64,000 bases of DNA from Polaromonas sp. (GTDB lineage Bacteria; Pseudomonadota; Gammaproteobacteria; Burkholderiales; Burkholderiaceae). The translations under genes were made by a program, and so were the position numbers. Shown piece after piece: positions 7,964 through 15,774 of the stretch (the first letter of the stretch is position 1; each line of letters starts with the position of its first letter). Under the pieces are notes generated by a model. That model saw nothing but the letters and a program-made list of their open reading frames with translations. It was not told where the DNA came from and did not search any database. The stretch lies in the NCBI GenBank assembly GCA_013823505.1, contig PNMH01000007.1, forward strand, positions 24,568 through 88,567, in the 5' to 3' direction.

Positions 7964-8899
7964 ATGGACCGTTTCGATGCGATGCAGGCCTTTGCCCGCG
8001 TGGTGGAAGCCGGCAGCTTCACCAAGGCGGCACAGACGCTGCACATGAGCAAGACCACGGTGACGCAACTGGTGCAGCAACTGGAGGCGCGGCTGCGCGT
8101 GAAGCTGCTGAACCGCACCACGCGGCAGGTGAAGGTGACGGCCGATGGCGCCGCGTATTACGAGCGCGTGGTGCGCCTGCTGGCCGACATGGAGGACGCG
8201 GACACCAGCCTCTCCAGCGCCGTGGCCTCGCCGCGCGGGCGTCTGCGGGTGGACGTGCCCAGCCCGCTGGCCCGCCTGATCCTGATGCCGGCGCTGCCGG
8301 CGTTTCACGCGCGCTACCCCGACATAGAACTGCACATGGGCGTGAGCGACCGCATGGTGGACCTGATCGGCGACAACGTGGACTGCGTGCTGCGCGGCGG
8401 CGAGATCACCGACCCGTCGTTGATCGCCCGCCACGTGGGCGACTTGCCAATCGGCGTGTACGCGGCACCAAGCTACCTGCAGCGCGCCGGCACGCCGCTG
8501 CACCCAGCTGAGCTGGAAGACACCCACCACCGCACGGTGGGCTACCTGCGCGCGCGCAGCGGCACGGTGGCGCCCATGAGCATGCAACGCGATGGCGAAC
8601 GCTTCACGGCGCAGGGCCGCCATGTGGTGGCGGTGGACGACGGCAACGCCTACCTCGCGGCCGGCGTGGCGGGCATGGGCGTGCTGTGGCTGCCGCAGTA
8701 CATGGCCCGCGACCACGCAGCGCGCGGTGAGCTGGTGCCGCTGTTCGACGGCTGGCACGTCGATGCCATGCCGATGTACGTGGCCTTCCCGCCGAACCGC
8801 CATGTGAGTGCGAAACTGCGGGCCTTCATCGACTGGGTAGTGGAGCTGATGGCGGTGCATGCGCCGCTGGCTTCGCGGCCTGGCAACCCCCCATCTTGA
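7964..8899 (+). CDS. LysR-family transcriptional regulator
   Basis: A 311-residue regulator. The ATG at 7964 follows GAGGAG (7953-7958). The N-terminal winged helix-turn-helix is clear: MDRFDAMQAFARVVEAGSF, then TKAAQTLHMSKTTVTQLVQQLEARL. The C-terminal part (about 90-295) is a LysR substrate-binding domain of the CrgA/DmlR-like group (RGRLRVDVPSPLARLILMPALP). The effector is unknown. It is divergent from RidA, and its stop abuts the start of the flavin-binding protein gene, so the two may be cotranscribed. Confidence 0.93.
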   Translation: MDRFDAMQAFARVVEAGSFTKAAQTLHMSKTTVTQLVQQLEARLRVKLLNRTTRQVKVTADGAAYYERVVRLLADMEDADTSLSSAVASPRGRLRVDVPSPLARLILMPALPAFHARYPDIELHMGVSDRMVDLIGDNVDCVLRGGEITDPSLIARHVGDLPIGVYAAPSYLQRAGTPLHPAELEDTHHRTVGYLRARSGTVAPMSMQRDGERFTAQGRHVVAVDDGNAYLAAGVAGMGVLWLPQYMARDHAARGELVPLFDGWHVDAMPMYVAFPPNRHVSAKLRAFIDWVVELMAVHAPLASRPGNPPS

Positions 8900-8907
8900 C
8901 CAGCCCC

Positions 8908-9387
8908 ATGGACGCCTCCGAATCCGCCGCACTCATGTCTTTGCTGCGCACGCAGCCCGTGGCCTCGCTGGCCACGCTGCACAAGGGCGCGCCTGCGGTG
9001 TCCATGGTGCCGTTCGTGTTGCTGCCCGATGGCGCAGGCTTCGTCATTCACGTGAGCCAGCTGGCCACCCACACGCAGGACATGCTTCACAACCCCGCCG
9101 TGGCGCTGCTGGTGACGGCACCGCTGACCGCCGCGGACTCACCGCTGGCCTTGCCCCGCGCGAGCGTACAAGGCCAGGCGCGGCAGTGCCCACCCGAGTC
9201 GCCGGGGTACGAGAAGGCGCGTCAGGCTTATCTGACCAAACTGCCCGACGCCGAACCGCTGTTCTCGTTCGGCGACTTCTCGCTCTTCGTCATCGAGCCC
9301 GATTCGCTGCGCTGGGTGGCGGGCTTCGGTCGGGCGATGTCGGTGGTGGGCGACGGTTTGCGCGCAGTGTTGAACCAGCCAGGCTGA
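8908..9387 (+). CDS. Pyridoxamine 5'-phosphate oxidase-like FMN-binding protein (HugZ-type)
   Basis: About 159 residues. The split-barrel flavin-binding fold is indicated by LLRTQPVASLATLHKGAPAVSMVPFV, the HVSQLATHTQDMLHNPAVALLV segment and the C-terminal FSLFVIEPDSLRWVAGFGRA. Proteins of this group bind FMN or haem and may reduce or degrade small molecules; the substrate here is unknown. The ATG at 8908 is used, though a TTG at 8896 overlapping the LysR stop (TTGA) would add four residues and couple translation. Confidence 0.82.
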   Translation: MDASESAALMSLLRTQPVASLATLHKGAPAVSMVPFVLLPDGAGFVIHVSQLATHTQDMLHNPAVALLVTAPLTAADSPLALPRASVQGQARQCPPESPGYEKARQAYLTKLPDAEPLFSFGDFSLFVIEPDSLRWVAGFGRAMSVVGDGLRAVLNQPG

Positions 9388-9579
9388 GCCGCCGCAGGGG
9401 CGCAGAAGAGCGCGTTTGCGCCGGGCTGACGAGGCCCGTGCGAAATGTCACAACTCGCTGAAACGATCCGCTTCGAGGCTCGACCAGGGTGTCGGACATC
9501 TTTACAAATCTTACCGAGTTGACGGGAAAAAAACTCCATAAACCCAAACATATCAAAAACTTAGATCGAATCATTTGCC

Positions 9580-9595
9580 AGGCATGGAAGCTGCT
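9580..9595 (+). promoter_or_regulatory. Sigma-54-like promoter (-24/-12) of the PEP-CTERM gene
   Basis: AGGCATGGAAGCTGCT has the essential GG (9581-9582) and GC (9593-9594) separated by exactly 10 bp. It is three mismatches from the consensus TGGCAC-N5-TTGCW. It lies in an AT-rich 285-bp gap and would give a leader of about 65 nt before the TTG at 9673. RpoN dependence of PEP-CTERM genes has been reported in floc-forming Zoogloea, so this is plausible but unproven. Confidence 0.45.
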
Positions 9596-9620
9596 TTATG
9601 AAGGTCGGAATGTAAAAGAA

Positions 9621-9638
9621 AACAGGTAACCACCTGTT
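9621..9638. repeat. Perfect dyad in the PEP-CTERM gene leader
   Basis: AACAGGT-aacc-ACCTGTT: 7-bp arms with a 4-nt spacer, located 35 bp upstream of the proposed start. It could be an operator or a small hairpin in the leader RNA. Confidence 0.5.
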
Positions 9639-9672
9639 GCATTCGCTTGATCCTCACAACAAAGGAAAACCC

Positions 9673-10386
9673 TTGAAAGCAAAAAATTTGGCAATGGCAG
9701 CTGCCCTGGTGATGGCGGCCTTCTCGGCCACCGCAGCCACGGTGACCCTGGACCTGACCTCTGGCGGCAGCAACGTCGGCGGCAGCAACTACGGCAACGT
9801 GCGCACCTTCACCCAAGGTGGCGTCACGGTCACGGCCACCGCCTGGTCGCTCACCGGCAACAAAAACACGCTGCAGAGCTCCAACCTCGGCCAGTACAGC
9901 TCCGGCCTCGGCGTTTGCAACCGTGGCGAAGGCGGCAGCCGATGCGACTCCCCTGAACACCAGGTGGACAACGTCGGCTACCTCGACTTCGTGCTGTTCC
10001 AGTTCAGCGCTGCCATCGACCCACTGAGCGTGCGCATCGATCCAGCCGGCAACTACGACCGTGACGTCAGCTACTGGACCGGCACGGCCGCCAACCCGCT
10101 GAACCTGGACGGCAAGACCCTGAACAACCTGGCAGCCCTGGGTTTTGGTTCGCAGGTCAACGACGACAGCACCAAGAGCACCAACGCCCGTGACGTGAGC
10201 ATCGTCAGCGGTCTGGCCAACAGCCTGCTCTTCGGTGCCGACATCTATTCGGACGACGACTGGTTCAAGATCACCTCGATCAAGTTTGACTACACCCCGG
10301 TCAAAGTGCCTGAGCCAGGCAGCCTGGCCCTGATCGCCCTGGCCCTCGGTGGCCTGGGTCTGGCCCGTCGCCGCCGCGCAGCCTGA
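9673..10386 (+). CDS. PEP-CTERM sorting-domain exported protein
   Basis: About 237 residues. The start is taken as TTG at 9673, preceded by AAAGGA; a second TTG at 9637 has no ribosome-binding site. A signal peptide (MKAKNLAMAAALVMAAFSATAA) is followed by a Ser/Thr/Asn/Gly-rich beta-type domain with a single disulfide candidate (CNRGEGGSRC). The C-terminus is a textbook PEP-CTERM tail: VPEPGSLALIALALGGLGLA then RRRR. Such proteins are cleaved and anchored by exosortase and often join the extracellular matrix. The exosortase and its regulators are not in this window. Confidence 0.92.
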   Translation: MKAKNLAMAAALVMAAFSATAATVTLDLTSGGSNVGGSNYGNVRTFTQGGVTVTATAWSLTGNKNTLQSSNLGQYSSGLGVCNRGEGGSRCDSPEHQVDNVGYLDFVLFQFSAAIDPLSVRIDPAGNYDRDVSYWTGTAANPLNLDGKTLNNLAALGFGSQVNDDSTKSTNARDVSIVSGLANSLLFGADIYSDDDWFKITSIKFDYTPVKVPEPGSLALIALALGGLGLARRRRAA

Positions 10387-10390
10387 GACC

Positions 10391-10465
10391 TTGCGCCGGC
10401 ACAGCCGGCGCAAATGAATCGGCCTTGAACAAGGGGCGCCAACCGGGGGGTTGGCGCCCCTTGTT
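10391..10465 (+). terminator. Tandem hairpins, terminator of the PEP-CTERM gene
   Basis: The first hairpin is TTGCGCCGGC-aca-complement (10391-10413). The second has a perfect 17-bp stem, AACAAGGGGCGCCAACC (10428-10444), with loop GGGG and complement 10449-10465, followed by a T-rich but broken tract. It lies between convergent genes and may terminate from both sides. Confidence 0.75.
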
Positions 10466-10534
10466 CCGTTTGGGTGCCAGAGACGCAGCAAAGGCCAATG
10501 CTGTGGCGCTGGGTGATCAATACAGGTTGGCGCG

Positions 10535-11146
10535 TCACCCACCAAACGGGACGGAGCACCACTGCTCTTCACACGGAATCCCGTCGCCATCGCCGTCCAT
10601 CTTCATGCCGGGGCAGTTCTTCAAAAACAGCTTGGCTTCCTGGCACGAAGTCATTTGAGAACAGTGCTGGCGGCCATCGCACTGGAATTCATTGGGTGGC
10701 GGTTGAACTGCCACGGGCGCCGAAACGCCGATGGTGCTCCGTTGGATGGGTGGCGCTGCTGCCTGCCGGTCGCCATATTGGGCATAGGCATACCAACCCA
10801 AACCCGCCGCCATGAGCAATCCAACAAGGCGCGTGCTCCACGAGGAGCCGCCCGCACCGCTGCCTGCACTGCGCCGGCTGTGCGGCACATGGCGGTCCCG
10901 GTGCGTGGCGGTGTGGCGTTCTGCGCTCGCGCGGCGCACATGCACAGCGCGCTTGCGGCCCTCCTTGTCGCGTTCGATTTCAAACGACAGCGCCTCGCCC
11001 ACGGTGGGCACACGGCCATCGCGCGCAAAGGCGGACACGTGCACAAAGATTTCCTGGTCGCCATGCTCAGCCACCACAAAACCAAAGCCACGATCGGCGT
11101 TCCACTTTTTGAGCTGGCCGTTGAAACGGCTGCTGGTTGCATTCAT
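10535..11146 (-). CDS. Cold-shock domain / excalibur domain membrane protein
   Basis: A 203-residue fusion. The ATG at 11146 follows GAGGTG. Residues about 1-68 are a cold-shock domain: GQLKKWNADRGFGFVVA (RNP1-like) and EIFVHVSAF (RNP2). A basic, Ser/Arg-rich linker follows, then one membrane segment (RLVGLLMAAGLGWYAYAQYG), then a C-terminal excalibur domain with CQEAKLFLKNC and the calcium-loop DGDGDGIPCE. The expected topology puts the nucleic-acid-binding domain in the cytoplasm and the calcium-binding domain outside. The biological role is unknown. It is divergent from the MreB-like gene at 11218. Confidence 0.88.
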   Translation of the reverse strand: MNATSSRFNGQLKKWNADRGFGFVVAEHGDQEIFVHVSAFARDGRVPTVGEALSFEIERDKEGRKRAVHVRRASAERHTATHRDRHVPHSRRSAGSGAGGSSWSTRLVGLLMAAGLGWYAYAQYGDRQAAAPPIQRSTIGVSAPVAVQPPPNEFQCDGRQHCSQMTSCQEAKLFLKNCPGMKMDGDGDGIPCEEQWCSVPFGG

Positions 11147-11217
11147 TGGCACCTCGCCCCCCCTGTTCTTCGGATGCATGGCGCATCATGCCGAAGGAAA
11201 AAAAACTCCACCGAAAC

Positions 11218-11706
11218 ATGCTGAACTTTCTGAGACCGCAGCTCTACATTCAGATCTCGCCCGATCGCGTCGTGGTGAAAAACGTGAGGTCAGGTGCATC
11301 CGTTGCGGACGTGCCTGACATCGCGATCAGCGTCGACGTCAAACCCACGGTCCTGGCGGTCGGCAGCCAGGCGCGGCTTGCAGCGGCTTCGCAAAACGCC
11401 CGTGTGATCAATCCGTTTGCACATCCCCGGTCAATGGTGTCGGACTTCACCTGCGCGGAGCTCGTGCTCAAGACGCTGGTGCGTCAAGTCCATGGCCAGT
11501 CGATCCTGGCCATCGCGCCCGCGGTGGTGATCCATCCGCTGGGCTCTCCGGACGGTGGGTTCACCCAGGTTGAATTCCGCGCATTTCGAGAGATGGGGCA
11601 CTCCGTGGGAGCGTCGGAGGTCTTTGTTTGGACAGGCCGTGTGCTGACCGATGCGGAGGTGGCATTGCGTTCGTTCCCACTGGCAGAAGGCCAGCTGGGC
11701 GAGTGA
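11218..11706 (+). CDS. Short MreB-like protein (actin subdomain fragment)
   Basis: About 162 residues. It aligns by eye with the N-terminal half of MreB: an MLNFLRPQLYIQISPDRVVV start, TVLAVGSQARLAAASQNARVINPF (MreB reads AVGxEAKxMxGRTP), a DFTCAELVLKTLVRQVHG segment, and FRAFREMGHSVGASEVFVWTGR (MreB reads IRESAxxAGAREVFLIEEP). The phosphate-1 loop DLGTAN is not preserved (IQISPDRVVV), and the C-terminal half with the second phosphate loop is absent, so ATP-driven polymerisation is unlikely. An upstream ATG at 11188 would add ten residues. It may be a regulator or decoy of MreB, or a decaying paralogue. The next frame overlaps by GTGA. Confidence 0.7.
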   Translation: MLNFLRPQLYIQISPDRVVVKNVRSGASVADVPDIAISVDVKPTVLAVGSQARLAAASQNARVINPFAHPRSMVSDFTCAELVLKTLVRQVHGQSILAIAPAVVIHPLGSPDGGFTQVEFRAFREMGHSVGASEVFVWTGRVLTDAEVALRSFPLAEGQLGE

Positions 11707-11973
11707 GTGAAAAGCTTCCAACATGCACCAGCACGTCCAGCGGTATCTGGGTCGTGGGGTTCGTGTTGCTGGTGGCAGCAGGTTGCATTGCGTTGCTCAC
11801 CCGTTCTCTGGGGGTGGCGCTGGCAGGCTTGGCCTTGGTGGTGGCACACAACGTCTGGGCGTGGCGGCGCGTGGAGCTGTGGCCGATCGACGCGAACAGC
11901 GCGCAGACCGCCGCCCGGGCGAGTTGGATGTCGTCAGACGCCAGCTGTGCAGCAGGGCACACTACCACCCGCC
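11703..11973 (+). other. Possible small membrane protein, frame not closed before the next gene
   Basis: A GTG at 11703 overlaps the MreB-like stop (GTGA). The frame encodes two adjacent hydrophobic segments (GIWVVGFVLLVAAGCIALL and SLGVALAGLALVVAHNVWAW), then RRVELWPIDANSAQ, which look like real protein. No in-frame stop occurs until 12461, so the reading frame runs through the GIY-YIG-like gene and into the antisense of pcp. Either the true C-terminus has been lost by frameshift, or the protein is unusually extended. The end given is the last base before the next start. Confidence 0.4.
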
Positions 11974-12300
11974 ATGGCCCGCCGCCCCCACCACCACGTC
12001 TACGTCATCGAGCTGCACAAAGACGTGCTGCTCGAGCCCCGCTTCCGCAAGAACAACCCGGGCTACATCGACGGCAAGCCTTGTGTGTACGTGGGCATGA
12101 CCGGGCTGGACCCGGATGTGCGCTTCGACAAGCACAAGGCGGGGATTCAGTCGAACGCGTATGTGATGAAGTACGGCCTGCGCCTGCTGCCCGATCTGTA
12201 CGAGGGCTTCAACCCGATGAAGTACGCCGACGCGGTGGACAAGGAGATCGAGGTCGGGATCGACTTGCGTTCGGCCGGCTTCGGCGTCTGGCAGGCCTGA
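11974..12300 (+). CDS. GIY-YIG-like small protein
   Basis: A 108-residue protein starting MARRPHHHVYVIEL. The spacing VYVIEL ... CVYVGMTGLDPDVRFDKHKAG resembles the GIY-YIG nuclease core (first YxI strand, second YVG-T strand, then R...H on the first helix). The conserved glutamate of the family may be in VDKEIEVGI. Nuclease activity is unproven, and homologues are usually annotated as hypothetical. The ATG at 11974 is chosen over longer N-terminal extensions, which are Trp/Arg-rich shadow sequence. It converges with pcp, with adjacent stops (12300/12301). Confidence 0.65.
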   Translation: MARRPHHHVYVIELHKDVLLEPRFRKNNPGYIDGKPCVYVGMTGLDPDVRFDKHKAGIQSNAYVMKYGLRLLPDLYEGFNPMKYADAVDKEIEVGIDLRSAGFGVWQA

Positions 12301-12942
12301 TCAGTTCGTGGTGCCCGCGCCCAGCGTGGCATCGGTGTCCACCTGCAGCGCGCAGCGCAAGGCCAGTCGAAGACCGCGCACGATCTCGTCCAGCGGCATG
12401 CTGGGTGTGCCCTGCTCGGGCAACCAAGGCACGTGAACGAATCCGCCACGCGTGTGCTTGAGTTCGCGCCGCGTGGCCAGCGCGTGCATGAGCCCGAAAA
12501 ACACGTGGTTGCAGACGAAGGTGCCGGCGGTCTGGGACACCTCGGCGGCTACACCTTGCGCCTGCAGCTCGGCCAGCATGGCCTTGATGGGAAGGCTCGT
12601 GAAGTAAGCGGCAGGCGCGCCTTGCTTGACCGGCGTGTCCACCGGCTGACCACCCGCGTTGTCGGGGATGGGTGCGTCGTTCACGTTGATGGCCACGCGC
12701 TCGAGCGACAGCGCGCTGCGCCCGCCGGCCTGGCCCACGCACACCACGAGCGAGGGCCGGTGTTTTTTCAGCAGTGTGTCCAGCTCATGCAGCGAGGCGT
12801 CAAACACGGTGGGCAACTGCGCGGACACCACGGTGTGGCCGAGGATCTGCCGACCGTGCAGCGCTTTCACGGCGAGCCAGCTGGGGTTGAGCGTTGCGCC
12901 GCCGAAGGCGTCAAAGCCGGTGAGCAGGATCTTGTTGGACAT
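12301..12942 (-). CDS. pcp: Pyroglutamyl-peptidase I
   Basis: A 213-residue cysteine peptidase (family C15) that removes N-terminal pyroglutamate. The catalytic triad is visible: Glu in LSLERVAINVNDAPIPDN, Cys in GTFVCNHVFFGLMH, and His in GGFVHVPWLPEQ. The start MSNKILLTGFDAFGGATLNPS is canonical (TGFxPFGGxxxNPS). The length fits the family (about 210-215). It lies 16 bp downstream of rluE on the same strand, so the two are probably cotranscribed. Confidence 0.95.
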   Translation of the reverse strand: MSNKILLTGFDAFGGATLNPSWLAVKALHGRQILGHTVVSAQLPTVFDASLHELDTLLKKHRPSLVVCVGQAGGRSALSLERVAINVNDAPIPDNAGGQPVDTPVKQGAPAAYFTSLPIKAMLAELQAQGVAAEVSQTAGTFVCNHVFFGLMHALATRRELKHTRGGFVHVPWLPEQGTPSMPLDEIVRGLRLALRCALQVDTDATLGAGTTN

Positions 12943-12958
12943 CGGCGAGGCGTCGAAG

Positions 12959-13516
12959 TCAGCCGCGCAACGCGCCGGGCGCGAGGTCTTGCAGCGTGTG
13001 TGGGCCGATGGCCGCACGAATGAGCCGCAGCGTGGGGTGGCCCACAGCGGCGGTCATGCGGCGCACCTGGCGGTTGCGTCCCTCGGCAATCACCAGCTCC
13101 AGCCAGCTCGTGGGGATGGACTGGCGCACACGCACGGGGGGCTCGCGTTCCCACAGGGGGGAAGGTTCCGGCATGAGACGCGCACGCGCCGGGCGGGTGG
13201 GGCCGTCGTTGAGTTGCACGCCCCGGCGAAGCGCTTGCAAGGCCGCCTCGTCGGGCAGGCCTTCCACCTGCACCCAGTAGGTTTTTTCCATCTTGTGGCG
13301 CGGGTCGCTGATGCGGGCCTGCAACCGGCCGTCGTTGGTCAGCAGCAACAGGCCTTCGCTGTCGGCATCGAGCCGGCCGGCCACGTACACGCCGGGGATG
13401 TCGATGAAGTCCTTGAGGCCGCGCCAGCGGCCCTCGGGCGTGAACTGGCTCAACACGCCGTAGGGCTTGTTGAAGCAGATCAGGCGGGAGGCTGGGGGCG
13501 TGGGGGAGGCAGGCAT
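12959..13516 (-). CDS. rluE: 23S rRNA pseudouridine synthase RluE-like (RsuA family)
   Basis: A 185-residue enzyme isomerising a uridine in 23S rRNA. The N-terminus (about residue 13) reads [17 protein letters not shown], typical of the short RsuA/RluE forms without an S4 domain. The catalytic Asp is in [19 protein letters not shown]. The later motif [22 protein letters not shown] matches the family. The start at 13516 (MPASPTPP) is taken because upstream sequence is antisense to the lipoprotein gene. RluE specificity (E. coli U2457) is inferred from length and motif style. Confidence 0.9.
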   Translation of the reverse strand: MPASPTPPASRLICFNKPYGVLSQFTPEGRWRGLKDFIDIPGVYVAGRLDADSEGLLLLTNDGRLQARISDPRHKMEKTYWVQVEGLPDEAALQALRRGVQLNDGPTRPARARLMPEPSPLWEREPPVRVRQSIPTSWLELVIAEGRNRQVRRMTAAVGHPTLRLIRAAIGPHTLQDLAPGALRG

Positions 13517-13610
13517 GCTGCGTGCATTTTCGCGTGTTGGACACCGGCCCGCCCGGCGCACGGCACATTTGCTTTCACCTGTCGCTTCAACAACGCGCCA
13601 GCATTTGCGC

Positions 13611-14849
13611 ATGTCGCGCCCCGCCCACACACCCCTCCCCCTGTTCGCCATGCTGTTGTCTGCTGCCGTGCTGTCGGCCTGTGGCGGCGGCGGTGGCGAT
13701 GCGCCCACCACCTCGAACAGCCCCGCACCGACCGCGAACGGACCAGGCTTTGTGCCCACCACCAACGCAGTGACCGTGACCGAGTTGGCCACCGGCCTGC
13801 CCAACCCGTGGAGCCTGGCCTTTTTGCCCGATGCGCGCATGCTGATCACGGGCCGCCTGGGCACCCTGCGCCTGTATGCGGCCAACGGCTCGTCGTTCAG
13901 CAACATCACGGGCCTGCCCGCCCTTTACACAGGCGGCCAGGGTGGCTTGCTCGATGTGGTGATCGACCCCGCATTCGCCACCAACCGCCGGGTCTACCTC
14001 AGCTTCTCGGAGGTCGACAGCGGCAATGCTTCGCTCAACGGCACGGCGGTTGCGCGCGCCGAGCTCGACACCACCGCCATGGCCCTGGTGAACCTGGTGG
14101 TGATCTACCGACAGACGCCCAAGGTGGCCAGCAGCGGGCACTTTGGTTCGCGCCTGGTGTTCGACCAGAGCGGTCACCTGTTCGTGACCCTGGGCGATCG
14201 GCAAAACAACGACCAGCGCGGCTTTGCGCAAGACCTCACGCGCGGCAACGGCAAGGTCGTGCGCATCACCACGGCGGGTGCAGCGGCGCCGGGCAACCCG
14301 GTGCTCGCGGGCGCACAGGCCGGCCTGTGGAGCTACGGCCACCGCAACCCGCAAGGCGCCGCGCTGCACCCCACCACGGGCGAACTGTGGACCAGCGAGC
14401 ACGGCCCGCAAGGCGGCGACGAAGTCAACCGCACACTGGCGGGGCGCAACTTTGGCTGGCCGGTGATCAGCCACGGACAGGAATACGGCACCACCACACA
14501 GCTGGGCGAAGGCACCGCAAAGGCCGGCATGGAGCAGCCCGTGTCGGTGTGGGAAACCATCAACGGCGTCGCCTGGACCGGCAGCCAGAAATCGTCGACC
14601 GCGCCCAGCGGCATGGCCTTCTTCACCGGCAGCCAGCCCGCGCACTGGACGGGCAGCCTCTTCGTGGGGGCGCTGGCGGGTCAGGCTTTGTGGCGCCTGC
14701 AGATGGACGGCGCCACCGTGGTGGGGCGCGAGCGCCTGCTGGCCAACCGCAATGAGCGCATTCGCGATGTGCGACAAGGCCCCGATGGCCGGCTGTACCT
14801 GCTCACCGATGGTGGCAGCGGCAAACTGCTTCGGCTGAGCGGCGGCTGA
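13611..14849 (+). CDS. PQQ-dependent sugar (glucose/sorbosone) dehydrogenase-type lipoprotein
   Basis: A 412-residue exported protein. A lipoprotein signal is seen: [20 protein letters not shown] then LSAC (Cys about 24), followed by a Gly-rich linker. The body is a six-bladed beta-propeller of the YliI/sGDH family: [102 protein letters not shown]. The catalytic His usually found in the first segment and the calcium/PQQ-binding Arg and Asp residues of the family seem present, but the substrate is unknown. It likely oxidises aldose sugars in the periplasm. It converges with the DTW gene with a 1-bp gap. Confidence 0.9.
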   Translation: MSRPAHTPLPLFAMLLSAAVLSACGGGGGDAPTTSNSPAPTANGPGFVPTTNAVTVTELATGLPNPWSLAFLPDARMLITGRLGTLRLYAANGSSFSNITGLPALYTGGQGGLLDVVIDPAFATNRRVYLSFSEVDSGNASLNGTAVARAELDTTAMALVNLVVIYRQTPKVASSGHFGSRLVFDQSGHLFVTLGDRQNNDQRGFAQDLTRGNGKVVRITTAGAAAPGNPVLAGAQAGLWSYGHRNPQGAALHPTTGELWTSEHGPQGGDEVNRTLAGRNFGWPVISHGQEYGTTTQLGEGTAKAGMEQPVSVWETINGVAWTGSQKSSTAPSGMAFFTGSQPAHWTGSLFVGALAGQALWRLQMDGATVVGRERLLANRNERIRDVRQGPDGRLYLLTDGGSGKLLRLSGG

Positions 14850-14850
14850 C

Positions 14851-15633
14851 TCACCGGCTCTGCGTGTCAGGCAAGGGGTCTGACGCCAGCGCGAGCAACC
14901 GCTGGTGAGGCTCATCGTCGCGGTCGAGCACCACACTGCGTTTGGCGCTGAGGTAATGCGTGGTGAACACGTCGAGCCAGGCGGCGAGGCTTTCGGCGGC
15001 GTGGGTTTCGCCCGCCAGTGCCAGGCAGAGCGCCGCCACCTCCGAGGTGCAGAAGTGTGTCTCGCGCGCCGATCGGCGCAGCCGGTAGTTGGACACCTGG
15101 TCGGGGTGCAGGCTGAGCACGGGCAGTGCGTCGAGATAGGGGCTCTTGCGGAACATCTTTCGGGCTTCAGACCAGGTGCCATCGAGCAACACGAACAAGG
15201 GCTTCCTGCCGCCGGATCCCATGGGTGGCAACGCGGTCACCACCCGCTCGGGCGCCACGAACTCACCCGGAAACACCAGCACGGGCTGCCACTGCGGATC
15301 GGCCAGCAAGGCCAGCAGGCTTGGGTCCACCGCGGTGCGGGACCAGCCAAAGGCCCAGGTGTCGGCCACCACGTCGGCCACCAGCCAGCCGGTGTTGCTG
15401 GGCTTGAGCGCTTCGATGTCGCCCATGACCAGGCACATGCCGGCCTGGGTGGCCACCCTCGGGCGCAGGGCACACACGCAATGGCTGGCCACCAGACGGC
15501 AGCCCGCGCAGCGCCCGCCGCCCGAGCCCCGGGCCACAAAGGGCTTGGCGCTGGCAGCCAGGCGCGCCAGGCGCAGACGCGAAACGGCATGGTCGGGCGC
15601 GGTGGCGGCTGGCGAGGTGATCACGGAATTCAT
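14851..15633 (-). CDS. DTW-domain tRNA-uridine aminocarboxypropyltransferase
   Basis: A 260-residue protein. The DTW signature reads LFVLLDGTWSEARKMFRKSPYLDALPVLSL (about 146-175), and a four-cysteine zinc-type cluster precedes it: GGGRCAGCRLVASHCVCALRP (about 38-58). This family (E. coli TapT/YfiP) transfers the 3-amino-3-carboxypropyl group of SAM to tRNA uridine (acp3U). The LHPDQVSNYRLRR stretch is also typical. The start at 15633 (MNSVITSPAATAP) is the only sensible ATG. A GCCCGCG-agaca-CGCGGGC hairpin lies at 15679-15697 in the divergent spacer. Confidence 0.88.
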   Translation of the reverse strand: MNSVITSPAATAPDHAVSRLRLARLAASAKPFVARGSGGGRCAGCRLVASHCVCALRPRVATQAGMCLVMGDIEALKPSNTGWLVADVVADTWAFGWSRTAVDPSLLALLADPQWQPVLVFPGEFVAPERVVTALPPMGSGGRKPLFVLLDGTWSEARKMFRKSPYLDALPVLSLHPDQVSNYRLRRSARETHFCTSEVAALCLALAGETHAAESLAAWLDVFTTHYLSAKRSVVLDRDDEPHQRLLALASDPLPDTQSR

Positions 15634-15774
15634 CAGGGGGACTGTAGGCGCATCGCACGGCGTGGCCTGCGGGGTGGTGCCCGCGAGACACGCGGGCCCG
15701 GCATCGCACCGCATGGGAGTGCAGCGTGACAAATGTCGCAGGGCTTTCGCCACCGGCCCACCACAATCCGCCGC

